Made by a program: the position numbers and the translations under genes. A stretch of DNA of 64,000 bases from Anisakis pegreffii. Taxonomy: Eukaryota; Nematoda; Chromadorea; Rhabditida; Anisakidae. The notes under the pieces were generated by a model. It was not told the origin of the DNA. It made no database searches and was given only the letters and a program-made list of their open reading frames with translations. Each line of letters starts with the position of its first letter. The first letter of the stretch is position 1. Shown piece after piece: positions 38,149-53,100 of this stretch. The stretch lies in NCBI GenBank assembly GCA_035041965.1, contig JAPYMA010000154.1, positions 62,001 through 126,000 of the forward strand. The letters are read 5' to 3'.

Positions 38149-41100
38149 TAATACTATCGGATCGATCAGAGATCGTCTGTGTTCAGCAATACTTCTCCGC
38201 GAACAGACTTGTAATGAGGAACTGATTACTTGCCTGAAGATGGCGAAGAAAATTTATGAATGAGTTTCATGAAGTACGCGGAATCGTCACTTACAGCTCG
38301 CGTAATGCACACATCATATCACGATACTGCAGAGTACCACAAATAAAGTCATCAATATCCATTCGCTTTAAATAAGAGTGAAACTACTTGCTCAGTTTAA
38401 TCTCATCGAATTATCATTCATCTCATGCCTAACATGCTCGCATGTAGCGCAAACGTGATCAAATCACGGACACCTACCTAAGTCGCATGCGACATGCAAA
38501 TGACTGAGATGATCGCATTTGCTGGGCAAATGCAAATTCACATAATATTATGAATGTTACGAAACTGATCATCTAGAATAATTGCTTGTGGTTTACAAAA
38601 TGGGTTGCGCAATTTTGGTTCTTCATTTGGGACCAAACCAAATAAAAGGTCGTCAAATTCGAGAGCTATCAGCATTTTATGCATGTAAATAATGACAATA
38701 TAATAATGATCATAATGATGACAGAAATAATTATGAATACCAAAAATGACCTAAATGTTCAGTTCAAAAATGATGCAGATGATTCGCCGTCTCGCATCAA
38801 CAACGACAATTACTTGATCAGAAAAATTCTCGATTGAATTAGATTTAGGAGGCTAAAGTAGAGGATCTCAAACGGACAAAGGGGACATTTCTTTGAAACG
38901 AAACGAGGAGAAATACTCAATACAATGATCGCACATGCATATCAAGTTGACCTTCAAGGAATCATCTTCGATAATTAATCCGTTCAGGGTAAAAAGTTTC
39001 AACGCGTACTTTATTCCGTTCAACTGAATCATCGAACTTCAAAAGAAGTTCAGAAATTCGTTTATTCATCCACTCAAAGATGGAATTGTAATCACAGCCT
39101 TAAACCATTATTATTATTATTGTTAATGAATTCGAATGTGAATTGATCAGAACTGAAAATGAATGCGCATTTAGTTCGCTGCATTGATGGATAATTTATT
39201 AACAATGGGAGTCACTTAAAAGCCATGAATATATGGACGAATTGCATTCAGCACTGCAAGGAGATTATCGCGGACCTCATTCGACGACCAACTGGATCGA
39301 TCACACAACACAGTTATCAGATATAATTCAGTCCAGAAAGCGTTCGCCCGCCCTACACTTCCGTGATTGTAAACGCCCAGCTTTTGCTGGCTGACGAGGG
39401 TGATATTCGTTTGGCAAGTCCACTTTTTTCGGACATTGTTCCATTTTTGCTGCTGTTCATATGTGAACACTTATAAGAAAAAGCAAATTTGACAGCAGCT
39501 CGATTGGTTCAAATATATTTGACATTTTGATACCAGCTCGATTGGTTCCAGCTGGAATCGGTGCAGCATATGATGAGAGGTTTTTTGAACTGACGAAAAA
39601 AATCACTGGATCATTGGAATAGATTGTTCAAGGGATTTAGGAAAAACGAAGACAAGGCAAAAAAGAGCATTTTGCGATTTTATGGAAAATGGGAATGGAG
39701 TATAATCGAAGCACTTTAAAGGCAGCACGCAGCAGAAATAACATTTGATTTTAAAGTAAATCTCTCGTATTGTCTGTCAAATGATCACAAAAAACGGCAG
39801 ATTTCCAGAAAATAAACCGACAAAAATAGTCGTTAAATACCTTAATCGCTGCGGATTCATATGGATCGAGAGATTTTTGAAGACACTAAAGCCATTCCTC
39901 AGTCTTTCCTCGATGCTGAACGCTGAAAAACGCTGAAAAAAAACGCTGAAATCTAAACACTATCAATAGCAAATTGCTTTGCAGCCACTTTTGTTATTGA
40001 TGGAATATCTGTGAATTTGATCTCACATCTGATCACATTTCATGATACATAACTAATGTAAACATCAACATCAAATTTTTCTTCGTCGCATTGTTGGAAA
40101 AAAATTTCACGAACAAAGGAATTGTTCGTGAAAATACGTTGCTGTTTTCAGCCGTCTTATTTGAACAAGTCGTTCCTGACCATGAGAGAATGCCGTGTTT
40201 TTTTCACTAGCGCGGCTATCTTGTGCTTCCTCCGTTATGCACTCACTTTAACTTTTCATTTTGAGTATATCACAAAAGCAAATAACAGACAAGGAAATAG
40301 GAGAAAAGCAGCGAAAACTGAGAACAATGTGAGAATGCAACAATTGAACAATTGAAATTGATCAACTGGTGAACCATATAACTGGAAAATATTGCACAAT
40401 ATTATGAACAAGAAGTTCTCTGAACATTTCCAGCAAACCTCCAAAATATCATGAAATGAGTCATAAATAACGAACGAGTGATGAAATCTAATACAAACAA
40501 TATTTATTATTCTATGATTATGCAATACAGTGATGAAAACATTTATAATGACAACGCGTGTTTGTTTTTATGTTAATTTAGCTGGTTGTGAGCATTCAAA
40601 TCCATTCGTGGTTCGTGAGTAATCCACAGATAATGAAATTCATGTAGGCTGAATTTGATAAAACTACTCAATGACAGATTTCAAAGATACCATCTCGTCT
40701 ATGACCGTCAACAACAACGATTATGGAAAATGATCATGCGCTCATGAATCACAATTCGTCACTGCTTGTTGATCATTCACTGCAGGAACGTTTTTGTTTA
40801 TTCATCCGAACGCAATTGATGAATATGGAATGCTTATGAACAAACAGGCGACTTACTGCAAACATCCTTTCTGGTTTACTGATTGCATTCTGCATCTGTT
40901 CAAATGATCAGAAGTATTGTTTACAGATTACTTATTATACAGCACATTTCAATCTACAGTATTGTGCTTGAGCTAAATTTTTATCGAGTATGACTGAGAT
41001 TATTGGAAGTTTAGAATGAGTTCTTGTTGAACGCTTGAGAGGACACTGATAAGAACGAAGTTAAAAGAAAATTTCATTCGAAATTATCTTCGACTTGATG

Positions 41101-44100
41101 AAATCCTTAGTAACAATCTTGTCAATGGTGAGGGATATCGAATTTCTCAGCTTTTGGCCCTCGCTTAACCAGCATTGAGATTTTTTATTAATTTGATAGT
41201 ATCGATTGCATCCGCAGAATTTTTTAAGCCGAAAACATCTTGTTTCTAGAATATTATGAGTTGGGAAAAGCGATTCCAAAAACTAGTAGTTCCAGCTCGT
41301 TTGACAAAGATAGGTATTGTTGGGTGTGTATAAAGCGATATGTTTCATAATAATGAACAACAGTGAATGTGAATAAAGACTGTTAGGTTTGTGCATCTTC
41401 TGCAAAATGACTTTGAAATTAGTCATTCAAGAACTCAAGTGGTATTTAGAGGAAGTTGTGTGGACATGTAAATATGCGGTGACACTTTAAATGATTACTC
41501 GTTTGTGTCAACATACCTTTAAAGATAGCACTTTGAATGACGGACGGCAATCTATTAGTAGATGGGATAACGCTGTTGCAAACATTCATCTGAAAATACT
41601 ATCGAAATCGACTGCGCCACTAGGTTACTAGATAAGATAATTTTAGTAAATATTACTTCAGTATATAAACGCTAATATATGATGGAGAAAAAGAATGACG
41701 TTTCATATTTCTCTATGAAGGATATAATTTAAGAAGACAAGTCAGTTTGGGAAATGAATTTAAAAATGAAGATTTTATAAGCGTCGATTGTTATAACTGA
41801 GTAGAAATAAAGGAATTTCAATGGAGGATGTTGCATACATCATGCTTAAAAGAACTGAGTTCAGTGGCCAAATCCTTTCTCAACAATAGTCCCTAATAAA
41901 GTGCCTCGAATAAGAACAGACACGTTTCATTCTAATGAGAAAGAAACTGAAACTAATCAGCTAACGGACACAGATATCGCATATTGTTACTTCAAATTTC
42001 TTGATAAACAGTCTAATCACTTCATCGTAAAGTGACGTTATAACTGAGCATGTTCGTTGCAGTGCCAGTAAATAGCACTAGCACTACATCTACGGGTTTT
42101 TCTCGCTAAAATATGGCATGAACGGCTCGAAAATAATGAAAATAATCATTTAATTGCTAACGATCGACCCGATTGGAACAGTAAATAATGAGCAGCACAG
42201 AAAAATTAATGTTTTGTAATGATATTAGTAGGATTAGTTGTGTATTTACTAGCCGAGAGCGAACTTTGTGAACGTAAGAAGCACAGAATAACGGGAAAGC
42301 GAAAACAATTAACGAATACAAAAGTACAATGAAGATGTAAACAACAAAGAAATGTAAAAACGACATCACCACGATGTGATTGATGTCTAGCAATGTGTTT
42401 GTCGAGATTCAGGAACTTTGAAGATGAAATGAAATTGATGATATATTTTCACTGTAAAATGGATTCAATATCGCTTAGCAACAAAATGATCAGTATGTTT
42501 TATTGAATGGTTTTCCTTCCTTTCTCGAGTGCTCTTTCATTGAAGACGCACGCAACCGTAGAATGAGAGTGTTATTGTTTTTCGAAAACGACTAAATTTT
42601 AAATTGAAAGCTTACGAAAACATGGATTTTTTTGACGGCGAACGGGAAGTTCTTTAAAGATTTTCGCTATAGTCTAAAATGTTGCTTTCAATGTTATTTT
42701 CGAATGAAAATCGTGTTTTTAAGCAAAGCAGCAAATGGATAAGTATTCTCATCAGTTTGAATCTATGATACACAGTCTATACACCTAAATGTTTGACTAG
42801 TTCATTGTGTTGAATGAACTTGATACCGAATATGATTAAAAACGTGCGACTGTTCACAATCGAAAGCATCAAATGACGCATGATCGTGAGACAAATACAA
42901 TCGGACGAGAATTTCATTACATTAGAACAACTGAAAATGTGAATTAATTGAAATTTTTCGTCCAGAACTCTGCTAAACCTTTCAAATTTGAGTGATAAAC
43001 GCAACGATTCAACTATTCTCAAATCCAAAACAAAACTAATTTCTGTGATCGGATTGATGTTCAAAATCATAATTATGAACTTTCTTTCAGCATAATATCG
43101 TTATACGATGACATCACTACATATAAAACAAACTATTTTCAGTTCAACAGAAAAATACTATGATTGTTTGGATGTTTGATGAACTCAGGAATACTGAAGA
43201 AAACAGCGAATAAGATTCCATATCGCAGTAATCCAATTCAATTCGATGTTCAAAAGTGTTGAGGTTTGAGTGGAAGAAATTGAAAAATGAAAATGCACTA
43301 TATAGCCATTGGATGAATTATTTAAGATGGTTATTGTGAAGCAAAGATGGGTTGAATCAGTCGAGAGCGAGAACAGTAGTCGATTTTATAGGCAGAGGTG
43401 TTTATTCAGGCGTGATCGAACTAATGAGTTCACGGAATATGGCTGGCTAACCGGAGGTATGTATAATGGGAAGCCAATTGCTTCAGAAATCATCAAGTGA
43501 AGATTCGATCAGTGGTTTAAGATGGCTGAACACCGAATCATTGAAAAATCAACTGGCGTTTAAGATATTTTGCGAAAAATGTCTTTGCAGTGAAAAATTC
43601 CACAATTCTGCTTCACTCAGAAAAATGCTGACGAGAATATCGATGTTGAGTAGGAAGCTGTCATCTGCACTCTAATTTATGAAATTGTCGTGAAATGACA
43701 AATCTGGAACGGACAGCTGAAAAGCATCGCAGCGGAACTATTGAATGAATGATTTCAAGAAATGATTGAACGTGCATGCTGATAATAAGGATGGATGCTC
43801 ATTATGAGGTAACGATGCGGAAAAATGAGCAAATAGGTTGGAAAATGCAATTTGAATTGAAGAATGTTTTGTGACAGTCGAATAACGATTGTTTGCAAGC
43901 AATGAACCAAATCAAGATGGTGAGATTGAACACTTCTGATATATTTCCGCTCGAATAAGACAAAAATATCATAAATTTAGAATTTACGAATGAGTGGAAA
44001 AAAACGATCATTCCAATACGAACTGGTGTTCGACATATTGCTCTCTTATTGTCGAAATATAAATCAGAAGATTTTTGAGATTTTTGTCGCGATAAGAATT

Positions 44101-45570
44101 TTATAATTCACATGAATCAGCCGTTATTTGGATGTTATTTGAAAGTTGTGATTTCAATCGATCTTTTTGTACTAAAAAAGGCAGTCAAAAAATTTGGAAT
44201 GGTTTAGATATGTCCAAATGACGAATACAAAGATCGCATGATAGTTCAAGTTATAATACAAAAATTTTCCGGTCATAAACTCGATGAGATTTCAATATGA
44301 TTCAGTGATCGAAACGAACAGTTAAATGGTCAGAATTGAGCTATTTTTTGCTGTCAGTATTGGAAGAAGAATGAAGCAGAGATTACCAAGCGAGGAAATG
44401 GTATTATGTGAAGGCGCTCATAAGCGCATATGACACTTTGCAAATGAAATCACTGAAATGTGTGTTTCGTTAGCTTTGCATACTTATTTGCACAAATCAA
44501 TTGACCTCCTTGCAGAACCAACTCTCAAACCATTAATCTACGCAACGAACTCATTTCAGGAACGCAACAGATTTTTTTCAAGCACTGATATTTTGCCATA
44601 TCACATCAATTCGTTCACAGATGAGACATAAGCGTGACAAAAAAGTGATGCTTTAATAAGAGATTATATTACTGATTTCTCTACGTTAAGCATGAACGAA
44701 ACAAGTGATAACATACCATAAGAACAAGTTCCCTTGAGACTTCAATGGCATCAACTATTTGCTTAAAAATCAGAGGCATAAACCATAAAAACATGAAGAA
44801 AAAACATGAAATCTGAAGGTAATCTTTCATTGCTAAAACATCTCACTGAATAGGAAACTATATGATTGATTTCATCTCCATGTGAAGAGGTAAAAAAATT
44901 GACGAATTCGAGAAAGCAAATGTAAAAATCAAATTTTAATGAAGAAAATCGAACATAGAGAATGAAATCGCGAAAAATGATCATTTTTCGTAAACGACAC
45001 TCTATAGTGGAACGTTATGATACTGCACTACTGAAAGCGTCTGTGACATTCTGAAGTCACATGATGAGGGTCACATGATGAAGTCACAAGATGTAACTGC
45101 AAATACGGCATAAAATGAAATATAATCGCAATAACACGTTGAATTGTAAACGAGGCATTGCACAATGAAGTTTTTTTGTTAGGACAATGCTTCTTCGCAA
45201 AAAAATCGAGCAATTTTCGTGAAAACATTCTCCTCTCGAAACCGCTCCTATTTACACAACTGTCATTCGATTGCTCAATTGCTAGCTTTGTTCAATAGTG
45301 ACGGAAATTTTGCGGAATTTTGGAAACCATCAGAAAATAGTTGGAAATGTTGACAGGTGCCATAACGGGAACTGATGAACTCTTACTGGATGAAATTCCA
45401 GTTGTTTTGCAAGATTAATGAACTCTTACGGACGAGATCCCCGCTCAAAACTAGAATCAATCAATATTTCCGGGCAAGAATCAAATCCACCTTAACACTC
45501 ACCGGAATCGCTCGTCTTGATTTGAGAGAATTGCTGAACTGGCAAGCTAACATTTAAGAATTATTTTTAG
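38149..45570. other. No confident gene upstream of the PP1-like gene
   Basis: About 7.4 kb with only short, unrecognised open frames. A GC-richer island at 39216-39470 carries an 84-codon frame on the minus strand (listed separately). Minor repeats are a duplicated CAGCTCGATTGGTTC at about 39495 and 39535, and four AACGCTGAAA-like words at 39915-39952. Promoter sequence for the phosphatase gene should lie just above 38148, but no motif was recognised. Confidence 0.4.
39216..39470 (-). CDS. Unrecognised 84-residue open frame in a GC-richer island
   Basis: The minus strand is open from 39470 to a TAA at 39216. It includes a stretch (FWTELYLITVLCDRSSWSSN, then EVRDNLLAVLNAIRP) with coding-like composition. 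The local GC content is clearly above the flanks. No domain is recognised and no acceptor was securely placed, so it may be a terminal exon, a pseudogene fragment or non-coding DNA. Confidence 0.2.
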   Translation of the reverse strand: MFTYEQQQKWNNVRKKWTCQTNITLVSQQKLGVYNHGSVGRANAFWTELYLITVLCDRSSWSSNEVRDNLLAVLNAIRPYIHGF

Positions 45571-45801
45571 ATGCCGGACATTGAAACTGACTTTAAACGT
45601 CTGAATAGAGGCCAGTTAGTGACCATAAGCACGCCCGCAAATATGAGCATCGGCAGTGAAAAACAAAATCATTTGCCACGCATCGATTCCAATTCATTGA
45701 TCAACAAAGCTCATCGTTGTTTGCGACAGAGACCGATCATGTTCGAGTCCATAGTTCGCTCATCAGTTGCGTCAGCGAATCACGACGAACCCAACAAATA
45801 G
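45571..45801 (+). CDS. Possible exon of unknown function
   Basis: An open frame of 76 codons begins with ATG directly after a TTATTTTTAG acceptor-like site and ends with TAG at 45799-45801. The composition is coding-like (MPDIETDFKRLNRGQLVTIS at the start) and GC is above the flanks, but no domain or partner exon is recognised. It is retained only as a candidate. Confidence 0.2.
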   Translation: MPDIETDFKRLNRGQLVTISTPANMSIGSEKQNHLPRIDSNSLINKAHRCLRQRPIMFESIVRSSVASANHDEPNK

Positions 45802-48484
45802 TTCCTAGTGTAAAATATCGCAGAATACAGCTAATACTGTCACATTCTTTTTTGATTTATAATCATTGTGGTCACATGCGAGAACATATATTCGTTAAAG
45901 AAGGGGCGCTGGTAATGACTGTAAAGTGCTGGCAATAACATAAGCAAACTGAAACGCTAGAAACTAGACTGTTTCTGTGTTGTTTTTCAGAAATCGACTA
46001 ACTAAGATCATTATCCACATCAACGAAATATCAAAATGGAATCAAATCGCTCAGAATCAATTGTGACTGCTATCCGAACAGCGATTAAAATAATGTTGTT
46101 TTCCTTCAAGTCGTTTCAATATTTAGACAGCCCTCCATCGCTCTTCCGACATGACGCACGGACGTATCGCTAATCATTGAATATTTCGACCGATTTCAAT
46201 TGAATTTCATCAACAGACATTGCAATCACATTTTAAACGCCTCCATTACTTGCAAGTAGTCAAAATGCATTCACATTTGCTCCGCCTTTCTTCTGACAAT
46301 TTTATCCCATTTCTCTGTTTATTTCAATTCAACGATGACTCTGTAGTTTACCGAAGAGAGCATGAATGGGAGCTAGTGAATGCTAGACAACAAACGGGTG
46401 AATAAAGCGATTTCGTGCTTGTTTCACTTTGTTCGAGCATGTGAATGGCAACTAATCAAGAAGCGAAACGAAAATGGAAACAAAAGTGAATGAAATGTGC
46501 AAAAGATAACAATCTTCATGGTGAATGACAGCATCAATGTTTCGAGCATCGTGCGCATTCCAGAAAAATGAATTTCGTGAGACGTCAGTACGATGGACCA
46601 AGGAAACTGGATTGAATTGCACGGAAAACTGATGGGAATAAATAAGAACTGAAGCAGTGGGTGTGGACTTTTGTTGCTGTGATCAACAAATCAACTCACT
46701 GATCAATCGGGACGTTGCTATACCCAATTAGTTCAGATCATCCAATGATACGCCATTCAACGTCAAGTAGCGCCAGTTTTTTTCCACTTTGAAAGCGACC
46801 GTATTTTGTGGGACCCTTCAGAGCAACGGAAATGTTGCGAAATTCGGAATCACAAAAAAATCTACGAAGTGATTCATCAATAGCAAAAGTCTATTAACCT
46901 ATGGAGAAAAAACATTCCGAACTATATAACGACTGTGATGTTTGAATCGTTTACATCAGATTTGGTTAATTAAACCGCAGTCGCTGTTTCGTTGCATTTC
47001 CGTTAGCATATTGCTGAATTCATCTCTTAAAAGCTGCACTTCTTATCGAAACGACATTCTCTTCTTGAAATTTTCTGAATTTATATATTTCTTAAAATCG
47101 TTTTTGATTCAGCCATTCATGTGATAAGTTTTAGAAGATTAATGACATTTTGAAGCATTCGGTGACATTTTTACACATTCTTTGACGTTTCTTATCGTCA
47201 GAATTAATCCATCCGACAGCACTCGAAGTAGCCATGAAATAAGGCGACGACAGATGGTACCATCCTGCCCTAAGTACCAAAAAGTCGCTTAAATTTCGAG
47301 TATATTAATTAATCTCTTCATTTTTCGACTACCAGCCACGCAGTGCAAACCGTTAATCAAACGGAAACCTCATTCAAATATAAAATTAAACTTGATTAAA
47401 GCATCGCAAGCAGTCCTTCTGAATGCTGCAGTGAGAGCACGAATTCAAGAAATGACAATATCAGAAAAGAGATGATCAGTCAAAACACTAAAAATACGCG
47501 TGAAGTAATTATTTTTTACGTCTTTGAGTGATTATGTGTTGAAGAGAGAAGCATTGTTCTTATTGCTAGCATTGCGCATGAGAAACGGCGTGCACTTAGA
47601 CATCTACGAACGAACATTTAAACTTTCAACAACTTCAGACGGTAATTTTTCAACGATTATGATGAAGTTTGCAGAACGCACAAAATTGGTTACCCACAGC
47701 GATATATTAATGCGACGGCACTGGATAGTCGCTTAACCGAGCAGAAACTTTCACAACTGCTCAACATTGTTTTGAATCATTGTCAGCGGGAGGTGATACT
47801 TTCTTTGCCAAAAGCTAGTTTAGTGTGACAGGATTTTAATATGTGTTCGGATGTTTACCTGTTCAATTTCATCATCATATCGAAGTGACGTTTCGCAATT
47901 ATGATGCGAACTGAAATGATCAGCAAAGATTTAGTGAGACGCTCGAAATATGATGAAGACAGCAATTTTGCACAATGCGTATATAAACTTTCAAAAATTT
48001 TCATTTGATCAAGAATTCAAGGAATTCACCAAAATATTTTAATCAAGTGCTTTATCATGAACAACCATCTGTGATACATAATACCATGATGATCAATCAT
48101 ACTGACAGGTTGATCAAATTCACGAATGCTACTGGCACTGTTTAAGGTCTAAAGTAAAGTCTCCATTCAAACTGTAAAAGAATAGCTTTTTAAAATGTAA
48201 ATTCCGAGCAGAGTTCGTTCATCTCGAACTCATTTCTCACGAATGTAGAATAAGTTCAAATGACTGTTCAGTCAAAGAAACGAACTTGTCGACTAGATGA
48301 GTGAATGGCTGACGATCTTCTCACCGCTCTGTTCAAGTGTGCCCTAATGATGGTCAGTCAATGACTTCTTCATATCTGCACAGCTTTCTAATACGATGGT
48401 AAATTAATCGAGCACTTAGATGAGCATTATATATATCTACAGTTTACCTTCGCCATTTATCTGTCACATGCCTAAGCGGTAAAC

Positions 48485-48640
48485 AACATTATCGTTATTA
48501 TTAATGCGTTTTACTACCATTATTATTACTGTTACTAATTATTCTTATTATTGTTAGTATTATTATTACTTTTATTATTATTATCACTAGATTCATTATT
48601 AATGTGATTATTATCAGCATTACTAATTGATCCGTCAAAG
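48485..48640. repeat. ATT-rich microsatellite, degenerate
   Basis: An irregular run of ATT, GTT and ACT triplets on the top strand (TTATTATTATTACTTTTATT and similar) yields poly-Asn-like open frames on the bottom strand that have no coding value. Similar AAT-rich DNA recurs at about 56740-56860. Confidence 0.8.
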
Positions 48641-50002
48641 CGTTTGCTATTGCTTTTATTCCAACCAACTCTGTCATTATTGATTTCGCTTTTACTAAAC
48701 CCCGAATTCCTTTTGATGTTATTACGTGTATTTATCGGTATAATTGGTATTGTAATTGCTATCAATCATGGCTGTTATCACCATTATATTGTTATTACTG
48801 CTTTTACTGCCTCAATACTTCGCTCCTGCAGCTGTTCCTCTTATCACGGTGATACTTGATACATAATGGTCGATGATCATTATGTAGCAGTTTATGGCTA
48901 TTGGGTCACGTTTAAGGTCGAAACACTAACATACAAACGCTATTGAAAACATTGAAATCAATGGTTCCTCCCGTCTGAAGTATCAATATTTAGTGAGTAG
49001 TGATCAAGAATCTTAGTTCCATCTTCTTTGAAACCAATGCGGAATATTTTAAGCAATCCTCAAATGGGGCAGGAAGTTGCGTGTAACGTGGAATGTATTT
49101 GTTCCCTCAGGAAATACTCAGTGTCTCGGAGTTTGATTTGTTGAAAAATAGCTTCATCTCCCTATAGATTTGATCAGAAAAGCAGTGGATTTGCTTCGAA
49201 AACAAACATCACAAGATGTAGCAGAACGTCATCAAGCGTTCTGACAGCAAATTCATTCGAAATGGTCGATCACTTCTCCACTATTCATCATCGTCAACGA
49301 GATAAAGTTTGCGAGAAAGCAATTATCACTCATCACAAGGAATGGTCAATAACATTATTGTTGTATGAAATCTAAACGTTCCTTCTGACAAACTGCTCTA
49401 TTTTGTTCCACACTTCAGTTGTTCTGTTCCGTTCTATTGGAACGGTTTTGCTCTATTCGTTGGAATAGAACAGAAATAGAACAGTTTGACTGGAATGGAA
49501 ACATCACGAACCTGCTTGTACCTTGCAATCTCTGAATGTCAATCGCACTCTGTCAATTCGTTTGTTTGTTACACTTGTTCAAATCACATGATAAGATCGT
49601 GAGCACATGCATTAAAACGAACGATAACATAAATTGCATCACACCATTCGTTGATAACTAACTGATAATTAATACTTGCCTTGGAAGCGAGTTGAAAGAA
49701 TGAAAATTTCGAGTAGAAAATTCTGAAAATTCCCTAACATCGACCAATATTGCGGCTTCGGAAAACGTCGATCAACGATCAAAAAGAGTGATGAGAAAAA
49801 ATGAAAAATGACCTTGAATCGCATTTTCACTACGCTCTTATCTGTCAATAAAGCATCGTTTATTGTTGCACATGTTTCCGGAGATAAAAACCTACTCAGA
49901 CTGCCTTTTTCTGATGTAGTGATAAAATGTATATTTCTTTACAATTATACGATTGTTTACGTCAGAAAATATTCTAAGTGGACGCTGTACAGTTAAGTTT
50001 AC

Positions 50003-50164
50003 CAATTCCATCAATGATTTCCACCAGTTTCCATCAAGAAATCCAAGTTCCGTTTGGCGCTCTGATGTTGATCCACCGAAACGAAAGATCAATTGTAAGT
50101 GAATATGAACGAAAGTCAACAACTTATTATCTGGTAGTGAATCATATGAAGAAATAACAACTCG
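50003..50164 (-). CDS. Possible internal exon of unknown function
   Basis: On the minus strand an AGTATTCAG acceptor is followed by 54 open codons (phase 0 at both ends) and a GTAAAC donor after 50003. The longest open frame in the surrounding 20 kb (126 codons, 50272-49892) contains it. The peptide includes LLTFVHIHLQLIFRFGGSTS and a NWWKSLMEL end and looks like protein. No domain is recognised and no adjoining exon was found, so it is an isolated candidate. Confidence 0.25.
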
Positions 50165-53100
50165 CTGAATACTTTCGAGCACCGTCAATAAAGTTTTCGA
50201 CCCTATTTTTCGTGGAACATTCAAGTTGAAGTATTTTCGTTGCATACCAACTTGATTAATACTGTATGTCATTGAATGCGTTCACAATACTCAATCACTC
50301 AGACACTTTCGTTACTTCATTGAACAGTGGATGAAATGTTGTGCTTAAGAGTAGTTTATGAGCGAAATTAATTTTACGCTTATCACAGTATTTCGGCCAT
50401 CATCAATATCTGCTCGTGGCATTCATGATGCTCGAAAATACTGATAAGAAAACATACAATAAGATATATAAACAGGTCAGTGAACAACATCTTTGGTGAC
50501 GCACGAAAACGTTCAATTTACCGGTGAATGATTGATATCAACAAACCGTATGCCACCAATTACTTTCTCATTAAAGAACGCATCCATATAATGCAACAGA
50601 ATTTTGCATTTCCGTCAAATTTTATTCGAAATATGACAGTTTTTGGCCTGATTTAACGTCAAAATTGAGCAGAGTCTAGAACGGAGGGGAATGTGATGAA
50701 AATTACACGTAGTGAGCAACACTTGAAACGGAACGTTTTTCTGTATAGTATACTTTTGAACTTTGGGGAAATCTGTTGAGTGGAAAAGAAAATATTCTCA
50801 CCTGTTCGATAAAAGAAGAAACTCGAATGAAGGAGGAAAGGAAGTTGACTGACAGAATTTAAATTTTATCAATCAAAATCATTTTCGTGGCAAAGAATGC
50901 TGTCAAGAAAATTGCGATGAAATGTGAAAAGTTCCAAATGAAGAGTAAAAATGAGGTTTTTCGTTTCTTTAATTGTAAGCAAATTCATTCGCACTTCTTA
51001 AATAGTTGAGGTATTACGAACTGACAACTATGTCATGTACTAACCGAAATTTGCACAATTTTATTTGTGTTCTCATAATATTCAGAGTTCTCGTTGACTC
51101 AACAAAAAATTTTGATTGTTTCGTTCCCTATTCGCACCAATCAAAGCTTGTGTTTAATTCGTAGCCAGTTGCTCGCATTCACCTTTCCCAGTATATATCT
51201 ATCGTTTTTTGCAAAAATTTATTTTGCAGTTTGGGCTGCAAACATTGCGAAAAATTTGCACAATTGCAAGAGGAAACATAGAATAAAGATTGTGCTGTTT
51301 GAGTAAGTTCCTGAAACATCAGTAGAGCCTATAGTGGACGAATGTTTCAGTAGAAGACGATATGTTTCAATATGTGTCATTAGGCAGTACAATGAACAAC
51401 TAAAATTACATCCAGACCAAACAACACTTCGGCATGACAATGTATGCCATAACGTTGCCCTTATTCGCATTTACTCAACAGTATTGGTCATAACCATTAT
51501 AAAAATAACTATAATAGTAGTAACAATTATGGCTGTAATGATAATACTCGTCAATGGGTGGACTGCGCAAAAAATGTGACGAACTGAATGGCATAATACA
51601 GCTTCTTGCTTTATTGAAAACAAGTTTTTGGATTGTAACCATTATAGAATTTTAGTTCTTAAAGACAGGACAACAATAACAGTATTATTGTCACTGCTGC
51701 AGCTGTTATAAGAAATTCCTATTTATAGACATAACTAGTAGAGAGTGACTTTGTAATTGTTCCAATAATCTATGCCTGCTGTATCATGCCTGTATTCTAC
51801 GTGAATGGATTGCTTTTCACTGCTTCATTGCTTTTGCTTTTTCGTTGTCCGTGCATTTATATCCTTTTAATCTTCAATCATCATAATTCATCAAATGATC
51901 TATGTGCTGTCGGAAATGCGTGATGATCGAAAAGCGTTCATGGTTACGTATATGTGCGTACGTAAATTTGAAACAGTCTTACTATTCCGATATAGAGGTT
52001 AGGAAATAAGCTGAGATTTGGACTGAATTCCAAGTAAACGATAGATGAGAGTTGACATGCAACTCAAACGCCTTCACTGTGACAATGAGATCGTTTTCCA
52101 CATGAATTCAAGATTTGGCTCCTAAATTAATTGCTGCCGATTGGACACACAACTGGCCCACTGGTACAGCTGTAAGCCTCGATCTGCATTCGATAAAACC
52201 TTTCAAATTGCTGGACATTTCAGCAGATTGTCGTATGTCTATGTCCCTTCTCAAATAATCAGCGAGTCCTAAATAATTCATAAAATATTTTCAACAACGT
52301 TCCGATCTGTTAAATCCGATTGCTAGATGAACATTCAACGATCACTGACCCAATTTGAAAGGAATTCTTTTCGAGCGAACAATTTTTTTTTCAATTTCAA
52401 CCATTAAATGAACTGATCAGCCGGGTTCTAATAAGAATGTTGAATATCCAATAACAGGTGAAATATTGACGGATGCATTGCAGTTTCATAGCTGATAAAA
52501 CCCAACCCTGATAAAAACTACTGCTAAGTAACTTTTTAAACTGTTATTTACAAGTAGATGAGCAAACAGTAACTGCAACGATAAAAAGTGTAAAGGACAC
52601 AAGCACCGAGGAATAGTGCATAAATAATGAGGAAGTATTCCAGCGAAGAATACCTTATAAGTAATATTAGCCAACACAATTCTCGATTTTGTGTGGTCAA
52701 ATCTGAATATTGCACAGATTATGATAGATGGAGATTAATAGCCAAAAAATGCTAGCCATGGGTACAAAAGCCTAAACTTTATGAAGCCCGAAGTGACGAT
52801 ATGAAATCTCAGTGGGTAGATTATTCGGGTAAACATGTGTAAGAATAGCGAAGAGTCACAATTCCAGAATGGAGTCAATCTAAAAATTTAGCAGAACTCG
52901 CCATGAAAATGAGGGAACGACCAGATAAAGGTGCTACAAGTCAGCTGAGTATGTTGCTTAAACATTCAGAATCAACGAAAAAGATTTGTGTGATTTAGTG
53001 GTTCAGTTTCATATGACTCAATGGAATTGATAAACCAGCTGTTCACAGAAACTCTGATGCGAAAGTTCACACTCAACTCATTCGGCCGTGGCAATTTCCC

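Noticed and set aside
46957..46978. Second spliced-leader-like sequence on the minus strand (18 of 22 matches, followed by GTAAAC)
   Set aside because: The donor-sequestering stem is broken at position 11, no clear Sm site follows, and the match rests largely on a near-palindromic GGTTTAATTAACC in AT-rich DNA.
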